Positions 57,527-64,000 of a DNA stretch of 64,000 nt are shown piece by piece. The notes under the pieces were generated by a model. It did no database searches. It was given only the letters and a program-made list of their open reading frames with translations, and had not been told where the DNA came from. This DNA comes from Enterococcus raffinosus (GTDB lineage: Bacteria > Bacillota > Bacilli > Lactobacillales > Enterococcaceae): NCBI RefSeq assembly GCF_018917525.1, contig NZ_JAHLOS010000004.1:143530-207529 (forward strand). The letters are read 5' to 3'. Position 1 is the first letter of the stretch, and each line of letters starts with the position of its first letter. A program made the translations under genes and the position numbers.

Positions 57527-58730
57527 TAAAATAAGCCTCCATATCTGGGATTGTTGTTTCTAATAATTCAATTGCTTTTTTGTCGGCCTCAAGCCGCTCA
57601 ATTCGTGCGAGATACGCAGCACGACGATAATTCATCAGCATGCAGGTCAAGGTTTGAATATTCAGTGCGATTCGTCTTCCCTGGGGCTGATCGGAAATAG
57701 TTAGTTCACCCGCGTCATTCCAGCTAAGGGAAAAAATGCCATTGTTCCATTCAGCAACGGGGTCTTCCACCTCAAAATAGAAGGGCTCGACTGATTTTTC
57801 AAATGGGTACTCCAGCAGGAACTCTTTTACATCAACGATCCGCGCCATAAAGAAGGGGGCAATCGTCTCGGTAATTTCGCTGTCATCTAGCAAAAAGGAA
57901 AGAGGTTCATTTTTGAAAATATCACCTTTCACCCAATAAACCATCGAAAAATGCGCACTGATAAAATTCCATAACCCATTTCGAGCCTCTTGATTTAAGT
58001 AAAACATTTCCTTAATATGGAAAACTTCGTCGGAAATCCAATAAAATAAGACACCCGTTGGCTTTTTGTCGGCATCATAATAAATCGCCGCAATCCGTTC
58101 CTCTTCATTTTCAAAGCGCCAATATTCTTCCCAATTCAATTCCTTACGGATCATCGCCCCATGATTATTTAACGCAAACTCATGATACACCTGATAAACA
58201 TCTGGATCATCAACTTCTCTACGCTCAACGATTCCCGGCAGGTCGACTTGCTTTGGAAGCTGGGTGTCTTTAATTTTAAAGCTGAGCTTGTCAGACATAA
58301 TTTCCCAGCCTTTGCGACGATAATAGGGGATATTGTAAGGATAGAGATATGAGATCCATTGTTGATCCTCACGCATTTGGACCAATGCTTTTTTAATCAA
58401 GTCCTTCATCAAGCCATGATTGGCATATTCGGGATAGGTTCCAACACCAGTGACACCACCCATTTGGAAAAGTTTCCCGTGAATATTTACTTCACAAGGG
58501 TAAATGGCAATCTGGGAAATCAAATTATCACCATGGAACCAGCCAAAAACTTTTGATTGCTCTAAGACAGGCTTTTTCGCCCGTACCATTTCTCTTTTAT
58601 TTTCATATCCGCTATTTTCAATATCACTTTCCGTTACTTGAAAAACATAACTAAGCAGCTCATCATATTGGGCCAGATGTTCCTCACCAACAGGCTTTAA
58701 GACGAGCTGACGCTTAAAGTCGCTATCCAT
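57513..58730 (-). CDS. Eis-like GNAT acetyltransferase with sterol-carrier-type domain
   Basis: This 405-residue protein has two GNAT-like halves and a C-terminal SCP2-type domain, the layout of the Eis family, some members of which acetylate aminoglycosides or lysines. The acetyl-CoA site region GGVTGVGTYPEYANHGLMKDLI is clear, with YLYPYNIPYYRRKGWE following. The C-terminal carboxylate region ends MEAYFSDYF, matching the conserved terminal Phe of Eis. The ATG is preceded by GAGATGA. The true substrate is unknown. Confidence 0.85.
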   Translation of the reverse strand: MDSDFKRQLVLKPVGEEHLAQYDELLSYVFQVTESDIENSGYENKREMVRAKKPVLEQSKVFGWFHGDNLISQIAIYPCEVNIHGKLFQMGGVTGVGTYPEYANHGLMKDLIKKALVQMREDQQWISYLYPYNIPYYRRKGWEIMSDKLSFKIKDTQLPKQVDLPGIVERREVDDPDVYQVYHEFALNNHGAMIRKELNWEEYWRFENEEERIAAIYYDADKKPTGVLFYWISDEVFHIKEMFYLNQEARNGLWNFISAHFSMVYWVKGDIFKNEPLSFLLDDSEITETIAPFFMARIVDVKEFLLEYPFEKSVEPFYFEVEDPVAEWNNGIFSLSWNDAGELTISDQPQGRRIALNIQTLTCMLMNYRRAAYLARIERLEADKKAIELLETTIPDMEAYFSDYF

Positions 58731-58907
58731 TCTTTCATCTCCTAAAAAATAGTATCCTATGAGTTATTCCACTAAACTGGTCAAATAGCCAGTAGAATTA
58801 AGCCTCAAATTTAATCTATATTCTAAGTATAGCAAAACAAGCATGATATTTCTCTTACCGACTTTTAGAAATAGGGGAAAAGACTTTTTTTCTATTCCGA
58901 TCGTTGG

Positions 58908-58913
58908 TATAAT
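58908..58913 (+). promoter_or_regulatory. Extended -10 of lepA
   Basis: TGGTATAAT is a near-consensus extended -10, about 35 bases before the lepA start. The matching -35 is weak. Confidence 0.55.
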
Positions 58914-58947
58914 TGACAGTGCTGATTAAAAGAAATGAGGAACATTG

Positions 58948-60786
58948 ATGAATATAGAAGAAATGAAGAAACGCCAGCAGATGATTCGAAACTTTTCAAT
59001 CATCGCGCATATTGATCACGGAAAATCGACATTGGCTGACCGGATCTTAGAACAAACCAATACCGTAAGCTCTCGCGAAATGCAGGAACAATTATTAGAC
59101 TCAATGGATCTCGAACGTGAACGCGGAATTACGATCAAATTGAATGCGGTTGAATTGCATTATACAGCTAATGATGGTCAAAATTATATTTTTCATTTGA
59201 TTGACACACCTGGGCACGTCGATTTCACTTATGAAGTTTCACGAAGCTTGGCAGCCTGTGAAGGCGCGGTCTTAGTCGTGGATGCGGCGCAGGGGATTGA
59301 AGCACAAACATTAGCGAACGTTTATTTAGCGTTAGACAACGATTTGGAAATTTTACCAGTTATCAATAAAATCGATTTACCAGCCGCTGATCCAGAGCGT
59401 GTTCGTAAAGAAATTGAAGACGTGATTGGGATCGATGCAGAAGATGCGGTTCTCGCCAGTGCTAAAACAGGCATCGGGATCAGTGAAATCTTGGAACAAA
59501 TTGTCACGAATGTTCCTGCACCAAGCGGTGATCTAGACGCGCCATTAAAAGCGTTGATCTTCGACTCTGTTTATGACAGTTATCGCGGGGTCGTATTGAA
59601 CGTTCGGATTACAGATGGGATTGTTCGCCCTGGCGATAAGATCCAATTAATGAGTAATGGTAAAACCTTCGACGTAACAGAGGTCGGTGTCTTTTCACCG
59701 AAAGCTGTTCAACGGGATTATTTAATGGTCGGCGATGTAGGCTATATCACTGCCAGCATTAAGTCTGTTCAAGACACCCGTGTCGGGGATACCGTGACAC
59801 TTGCGAATAATCCAGCAGAGGAAGCTTTAGATGGATACCGCAAAATGAATCCAATGGTATTCTGTGGATTATATCCGATCGATACTTCGCGCTATAACGA
59901 TTTACGAGAAGCGTTGGAAAAATTACAATTGAACGATGCTGCTTTACAATTTGAGCCAGAAACGTCTCAAGCTCTAGGTTTCGGTTTCCGTTGCGGCTTC
60001 TTAGGTCTACTGCACATGGATGTCGTTCAAGAACGTCTGGAGCGCGAGTTCAACCTTGAATTGATTACAACAGCACCATCCGTTATCTATCATGTAAACT
60101 TAACAGACGGTACGCAGTTGATAGTGGATAATCCTTCAGATTTTCCTGATCCATCAAAAATTCAAAACGTCGAAGAACCGTTCGTGAAAGCCAACATCAT
60201 GGTGCCAAACGATTATGTCGGTGCTGTTATGGAGCTATCGCAACGTAAACGTGGCGAGTTTATCACCATGGATTATCTTGATGATTATCGCGTGAATGTT
60301 GTTTACAATATTCCATTGTCGGAAATTGTCTTTGACTTTTTTGATAAATTAAAATCAAGCACCAAAGGCTATGCTTCATTAGACTATGAAATGGCTGATT
60401 ATCGCGAAAGCCGCCTAGTCAAGATGGATATTCTACTGAATGCTGAAAAAGTCGATGCCTTAAGCTTTATCGTTCACCGCGAGTTCGCCCAAGAACGCGG
60501 CCGTGCGATCGTTGATAAATTGAAGACCCTGATCCCACGTCAACAATTCGAAGTACCGATTCAAGCAACTATTGGTACTAAAATCGTTGCCCGTACAGAT
60601 ATCAAAGCCTTACGTAAAAATGTATTGGCTAAATGTTACGGCGGGGATGTTTCTCGAAAACGTAAATTACTAGAGAAACAAAAAGAAGGGAAGAAACGGA
60701 TGAAACAAATTGGTTCCGTTGAAGTCCCTCAAGAAGCGTTCATGGCTGTTCTGAAGATGGACGAAGATGAACCTAAGAAGAAATAA
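58948..60786 (+). CDS. lepA: Elongation factor 4 (LepA)
   Basis: LepA is a translational GTPase that back-translocates or helps ribosome assembly. [16 protein letters not shown] is G1, RERGITIK is G2, DTPGHVDF is G3 and [10 protein letters not shown] is G4. The C-terminal LepA domain contains PTYHVLKY-type YHVNLTDG and [29 protein letters not shown]. The 612-residue length is standard. The ATG at 58948 follows GAGGAAC; the TTG at 58945 is less well placed. Confidence 0.97.
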   Translation: MNIEEMKKRQQMIRNFSIIAHIDHGKSTLADRILEQTNTVSSREMQEQLLDSMDLERERGITIKLNAVELHYTANDGQNYIFHLIDTPGHVDFTYEVSRSLAACEGAVLVVDAAQGIEAQTLANVYLALDNDLEILPVINKIDLPAADPERVRKEIEDVIGIDAEDAVLASAKTGIGISEILEQIVTNVPAPSGDLDAPLKALIFDSVYDSYRGVVLNVRITDGIVRPGDKIQLMSNGKTFDVTEVGVFSPKAVQRDYLMVGDVGYITASIKSVQDTRVGDTVTLANNPAEEALDGYRKMNPMVFCGLYPIDTSRYNDLREALEKLQLNDAALQFEPETSQALGFGFRCGFLGLLHMDVVQERLEREFNLELITTAPSVIYHVNLTDGTQLIVDNPSDFPDPSKIQNVEEPFVKANIMVPNDYVGAVMELSQRKRGEFITMDYLDDYRVNVVYNIPLSEIVFDFFDKLKSSTKGYASLDYEMADYRESRLVKMDILLNAEKVDALSFIVHREFAQERGRAIVDKLKTLIPRQQFEVPIQATIGTKIVARTDIKALRKNVLAKCYGGDVSRKRKLLEKQKEGKKRMKQIGSVEVPQEAFMAVLKMDEDEPKKK

Positions 60787-60829
60787 GGGTTTGTTTATGT
60801 AATCCGCTTCAAATTGAATCATCTATCTA

Positions 60830-60879
60830 CAATTGCCTACCATTTGCCAACTTCGGTTGGATTTGGTAGGCAATTTTTT
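60830..60879 (+). terminator. Terminator after lepA
   Basis: AATTGCCTACCA pairs with TGGTAGGCAATT around a second hairpin (CCAAC/GTTGG), followed by T. Confidence 0.9.
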
Positions 60880-60982
60880 CTGACCATCTGTTTGTTCACA
60901 ACTTTTTTATACTTAACTATTTCTTACAACTCTTAAGCAATATTGCAACAAATCATAAATAAAAGTAGCAATGTTTGCGTAA

Positions 60983-61119
60983 AAATGGTATATTGTTCAA
61001 GTAATCGATTTTGAGTTGTGATTTGAGCTATATATTTAACAGTATTGAACTCCTTTTACTATCAACAATTAATTGCAAAAAAGAACGTATTTTTGATACG
61101 TATCAGGAGGAAATATAAT
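60983..61119 (+). promoter_or_regulatory. Promoter and long 5' UTR of the cold-shock gene
   Basis: An extended -10, TGGTATATT (about 60987-60995), would start a leader of about 120 bases. A long leader is typical of csp mRNAs, which use it for temperature control. A perfect AGGAGG precedes the ATG. Confidence 0.5.
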
Positions 61120-61320
61120 ATGAATAACGGTACTGTAAAATGGTTTAACGCTGACAAGGGCTTTGGCTTCATCACTGGTGAAGATGGAAATGATGTATTT
61201 GCACATTTCTCAGCTATCCAAGGCGAAGGATTCAAAACTTTAGATGAAGGTCAAGCTGTTACTTTTGATATTGAAGAAGGCCAACGTGGACCTCAAGCAA
61301 CAAATATTTATAAAGCTTAA
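61120..61320 (+). CDS. csp: Cold-shock protein, CspA family
   Basis: This is a 66-residue OB-fold RNA chaperone. [20 protein letters not shown] contains RNP1, and [10 protein letters not shown] is RNP2. The ending [10 protein letters not shown] is typical. I chose the ATG at 61120, 10 bases after AGGAGG; the longer frame from 61045 is not translated. It is followed by a terminator. Confidence 0.96.
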   Translation: MNNGTVKWFNADKGFGFITGEDGNDVFAHFSAIQGEGFKTLDEGQAVTFDIEEGQRGPQATNIYKA

Positions 61321-61336
61321 TCAACTGATTTGACTG

Positions 61337-61368
61337 TTACCGTCTCCTCCTAGGGGCGGTTTTTTTAT
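61337..61368 (+). terminator. Terminator after csp
   Basis: ACCGTC pairs with GGGCGGT across a CT-rich loop, followed by T. From 61369 to 61551 nothing else is recognisable. Confidence 0.75.
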
Positions 61369-61551
61369 TTGTCTAATTATGGGAAATCCGACCGCTTAGA
61401 TTTTCATTTTATCCTTGATGTATCAGCGATTCTAGCAAGTTATCGATATCTAAGATTGATGATGAAGCTAAGAAGGAATAAAGGTCTGTTCTAAGTTTTA
61501 ATGATTTTTTGAATCGAACTATTATGGTTTTGAAACAATTTAATATTCATA

Positions 61552-61602
61552 AAAAAAAGGATCAATCCAGTCGTTAAAGACTAGGATCGATCCTTTTTAA
61601 CG
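61552..61602. terminator. Terminator downstream of the MerR-XRE-cupin gene
   Basis: AAAAAGGATCAATCCAGTC pairs with GACTAGGATCGATCCTTTTT. A and T runs on both sides allow function in either direction. Confidence 0.88.
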
Positions 61603-61626
61603 TATTTTGAAGAATAGAAAAGGAAG

Positions 61627-62445
61627 TTAAGCAATCCGTTCATAGAACCAAAGCAATTGAGTCTCCTCTTGGCTTTCATTGCACCAGCCATGGTTCTCTT
61701 TTGAACTGTAGCTTAAGCAATCGCCTTCTTCTAAATGATAAACGGTTTCTTCGCCGATCGTGAAGGTCACTTTACCGGATAAGACAAAAACGATTTCATT
61801 TCCTGAGTGGGGCTGGAGGGTTGGTCGTTTTGAACCTGGCTGTAACGTATAAAGCATAAAAGAAAGACGTGAGTTGTTTTGGTTTAGCAGGTTTTCAATC
61901 GAAAGCCCACCATTTTCATCCACTACTCGAACCCGCTGATCTTTCTTCACTAATTGGGATGTTTCCTCAGGATCGGTAGAAATATAATAAAGAACATTCT
62001 CTCCGTAATAGTCAGCGATTTTCTTTAATACTTCAATACTAGGATTGACCTGCATATTTTCGATTTTTGACAGGTATGAAGTCGAAATACCGACTGCTTC
62101 AGCTACTTCCTTGATGGTCTTATTTTGAGATTGTCGGCTTTCTTTCCATTTTTCACTTAGAAAACTCTTTGTTAATGCATTCTCGCCAGATGCTTCAAGC
62201 TCATTTAAACTATATGAATCCACCATCATTTTTACTGCTTGGGTCCCCATCTTCATATCAACAGACCAATTTTTAATCTTCCTCAGCATTTCAATATCAT
62301 GCTGATCAAAAATTCGATATCCGTTATCGCTGCGCTTTGGTTTGAAAAAGCCATTTTGTTCCCAATTTCGAATAGTGGCAGGAACAACCTCGAGTATCTT
62401 TGCGACTTCTTGTATTTTGAAGTAAATATTATTAGACGTTGGCAT
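61627..62445 (-). CDS. MerR-XRE-cupin triple-domain transcriptional regulator
   Basis: This 272-residue regulator has two DNA-binding domains and one sensor domain. A MerR winged helix (about residues 8-75: KIQEVAKILEVVPATIRNWEQ) is followed by an XRE helix-turn-helix (about 103-157: TIKEVAEAVGISTSYLSKIEN). A cupin (about 195-268: QPHSGNEIVFVLSGKVTF, LEEGDCLSYSSKENHGW) ends the protein. Such fusions occur in Firmicutes, usually divergent from a metabolic gene, but their ligands are poorly known. It lies divergent from the hydroxyacid dehydrogenase across 459 bases and probably controls it. Confidence 0.9.
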   Translation of the reverse strand: MPTSNNIYFKIQEVAKILEVVPATIRNWEQNGFFKPKRSDNGYRIFDQHDIEMLRKIKNWSVDMKMGTQAVKMMVDSYSLNELEASGENALTKSFLSEKWKESRQSQNKTIKEVAEAVGISTSYLSKIENMQVNPSIEVLKKIADYYGENVLYYISTDPEETSQLVKKDQRVRVVDENGGLSIENLLNQNNSRLSFMLYTLQPGSKRPTLQPHSGNEIVFVLSGKVTFTIGEETVYHLEEGDCLSYSSKENHGWCNESQEETQLLWFYERIA

Positions 62446-62904
62446 GGAAAGACTCCTTCAATTCTTTATGATCATTTCAAATGTGAAAATTATTAGTATA
62501 CGAGCAGAAATGAAAAACACTACTAATTTTAAAATAAGTTGCCTATCATTGTCAATAAACCTTATTAACGAGAAGAAACTCTTGTGAAATAGTAGAATCT
62601 TTACTAATCTTTTTTTGTCTTTTTTTAAATCTAAAAGTTATGGAAGAACTGTTTTTATAAGATTTTAAATTTACTAGTACTTAACTGAAATTAAAATGAT
62701 TTTTTAGATATATAAGTAGATAGGATGGTTATATATTGAAGATCGTAGAAAACAATATTTCGTTCGTGAATTTACTAACTTGTAAAAAGGTATTTACAAA
62801 GTTAAGAAAATGCTTTACGATGTTTTTGAAAACGTATTCAAAAAACTTTGCGCAAAGTCAGTTGAATAATTTCACCATTTTTTTCGATAAAGGGAGGCTT
62901 TTTT
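62446..62904. promoter_or_regulatory. Divergent control region with repeated TAGTA/TACTA motifs
   Basis: This 459-base AT-rich region separates the regulator from the dehydrogenase. TAGTA or TACTA elements recur near 62493, 62520, 62588-62606 (as an inverted pair TAGTA-N7-TACTA) and 62671. They are candidate operators for the triple-domain regulator. A small frame at 62736-62939 overlaps the next gene in another frame and looks spurious. Confidence 0.45.
62826..62840 (+). promoter_or_regulatory. Perfect cre (CcpA) site upstream of the dehydrogenase
   Basis: TTGAAAACGTATTCA fits WTGNAANCGNWNNCA at every defined position. It lies 65 bases before the dehydrogenase start, near or downstream of the likely promoter, which suggests carbon repression. 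Confidence 0.7.
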
Positions 62905-63882
62905 ATGAAAGTTGTACTGTTGGATTCACAGGTGATTAGTGGATACGATTATGCCATTGAACGAAAAATTGTTGAGGATGCTGGGTTTGAGTTTATTATG
63001 GGTACTTGTAAAAATGAGGATGAGGTAGTTGAGAAGTACAGTGATGCGGATGCGATCTTGAATATTGCGACAAAAATGACTGAAAAGAGTATCAGTCAAT
63101 TAAAGAACTGTAAAGTGATGATTCGTTATGGTATTGGTGTCAACGAGTTTGATATGGATGCTGCGAATAAAAAGGGCATTAGAATTTGTAACGTGACAAC
63201 CTACTGCATCTCTGAAGTCGCTATTCATGCAACGGCACTTGCGTTGGCTCTGACTAGACAATTGAAACATTTTGATGATGCAGTTGCACGAGGTGTTTGG
63301 AACCAAGAGTTAGGGAGAAAAATGCGTCGCCCATCTGCTCAAACAGTTGGTTTAGTTGGTTTCGGAAATATTTCTCGACAAATTTCTCGTAACTTTCAAG
63401 GACTTGGTTATAGCGTAATTGCTTATGATCCTTATGTACCAAATGAAGTTTTCAAGGAAAATGGTGTCGAAAAGGTAGAGCTTGATGAGTTATACGCAAA
63501 GGCGGATATTATTTCTCTGCATTTACCGGAAACGAAAGAAACAGCGGGCATGATCAATAAAGAAGCTTTTAAGAAAATGAAAGATAATGTCATTTTAATT
63601 AATGCAGCACGAGGTGGATTGATTGATACAGAAGATTTAATTGACGCACTCAATTCTGGAAAAGTTGGTGGAGCAGGCTTAGATACTCTTGCGGAAGAAC
63701 CTATGAAGGATGTGGAGAATCCGTTAATAGGAATGAAAAATGTGATTCTCACACCGCATATTGCTTATAATTCCGCAGAAGCGAATCAGGAACTCTTTGC
63801 TTCAGTGGCTCAAACCGCAGTAGACGTATTGAATGGAGAGAATCCAGCAAATATCTTGAATAAGAAGGCATTGAATTTATAA
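62905..63882 (+). CDS. D-2-hydroxyacid dehydrogenase (CtBP/SerA-like)
   Basis: This 325-residue NAD-dependent dehydrogenase reduces or oxidises a 2-keto/2-hydroxy acid. The Rossmann motif is GLVGFGNISRQISRNFQGLG. The catalytic Arg is in INAARGGLIDTEDL, Glu in LAEEP and His in LTPHIAYNS. The N-terminus resembles the C-terminal-binding-protein (CtBP) subgroup rather than true D-lactate dehydrogenase. AAGGGAGG precedes the ATG. The cre box and divergent MerR-XRE-cupin regulator suggest a catabolic role; the substrate is unknown. Confidence 0.9.
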   Translation: MKVVLLDSQVISGYDYAIERKIVEDAGFEFIMGTCKNEDEVVEKYSDADAILNIATKMTEKSISQLKNCKVMIRYGIGVNEFDMDAANKKGIRICNVTTYCISEVAIHATALALALTRQLKHFDDAVARGVWNQELGRKMRRPSAQTVGLVGFGNISRQISRNFQGLGYSVIAYDPYVPNEVFKENGVEKVELDELYAKADIISLHLPETKETAGMINKEAFKKMKDNVILINAARGGLIDTEDLIDALNSGKVGGAGLDTLAEEPMKDVENPLIGMKNVILTPHIAYNSAEANQELFASVAQTAVDVLNGENPANILNKKALNL

Positions 63883-63914
63883 GTCTAGTGGTAATAAGTC
63901 AAGAGTAAAGTAAC

Positions 63915-64000
63915 ACGTTTTCTACCCTAAAGAACTGAAAGAAGGTGCACTCAAAAAAGCCTAGCCTAATGAAGCGTTTTCACAGGCTGAGTTCAAAGAG
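63915..64000 (+). pseudogene. Possible decayed IS3-type transposase start (partial)
   Basis: The last bases read, in one frame, HVFYPKELKEGALKKA, a stop, then PNEAFSQAEFKE. This loosely resembles the N-terminal helix-turn-helix region of IS3-family OrfA proteins (YxxELKxxxLxxA...PxNxSxxxLxxE). A stop interrupts it, no start or inverted repeat is visible, and the window ends here, so the call is weak. Confidence 0.25.

Overview
The window looks like the chromosome of a low-GC Gram-positive coccus, most likely an Enterococcus. The evidence is the gene order (rbgA-rnhB-dprA-topA-trmFO-xerC-hslV-hslU-codY), the clean AAGGAGG-type ribosome binding sites, the many TTG starts, and the protein families (CodY, Mn-dependent PpaC, PflB/PflA, a GlgC+GlgD pair, ParE/ParC). 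I did not assign a species. A full glycogen operon plus a LnuA-like protein might point away from E. faecalis and E. faecium, but that is an impression, not a test.

Layout. 1-5.4 kb: the tail of an S41 protease gene, signal peptidase I, an intergenic block with a 153-bp imperfect tandem repeat, a C45/choloylglycine-hydrolase-like enzyme, a candidate small structured RNA on the minus strand, an AhpD-like protein, and about 1.1 kb without intact genes that ends in a structured leader. 5.4-15.4 kb: a housekeeping run for ribosome assembly, DNA processing and topology, tRNA methylation, chromosome-dimer resolution, the HslUV protease and the nutrient regulator CodY. 15.5-23.3 kb: aldose epimerase, NUDIX and PlsY on the minus strand, a CoA-binding protein and topoisomerase IV (parE-parC). 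23.4-30.2 kb: anaerobic pyruvate metabolism (pflB, pflA), pyrophosphatase, two conserved lactic-acid-bacterial proteins and a DUF2179 membrane protein.

30.2-40.7 kb holds a compact glycogen operon, glgB-glgC-glgD-glgA-glgP plus a GH13 amylase. It covers activation of glucose-1-phosphate, polymerisation, branching, phosphorolysis and hydrolytic debranching. 40.7-46 kb: two small unknown proteins, tRNA-Leu(AAG), an XRE/TPR regulator, nagA with a NagR-type operator, a class-I glutamine amidotransferase, a LnuA-like nucleotidyltransferase and a Cys-rich protein. 46-51.1 kb: an FtsX-type ABC exporter, an ArAE-type membrane protein and a Gfo/Idh/MocA oxidoreductase. 51.2-54.9 kb: a cell-envelope cluster (VanY-like M15 peptidase, GH73 glucosaminidase, C39-like peptidase). 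54.9-64 kb: a HAD nucleotidase, a PPOX-type flavoprotein, a minus-strand trio (Eis-like acetyltransferase, deoxyribosyltransferase, membrane protein), lepA, a cold-shock gene, and a MerR-XRE-cupin regulator divergent from a D-2-hydroxyacid dehydrogenase that has a perfect cre box.

The signals least explained by known families are the candidate minus-strand RNA (about 3592-3709), the 153-bp tandem repeat (1821-2126) with a partly conserved small reading frame, the interleaved pairing segments in the rbgA leader (5332-5416), and the repeated TAGTA/TACTA motifs between the last two genes. No prophage, CRISPR array, rRNA or intact insertion sequence is visible. The final ~90 bases may hold a decayed IS3-type transposase start.
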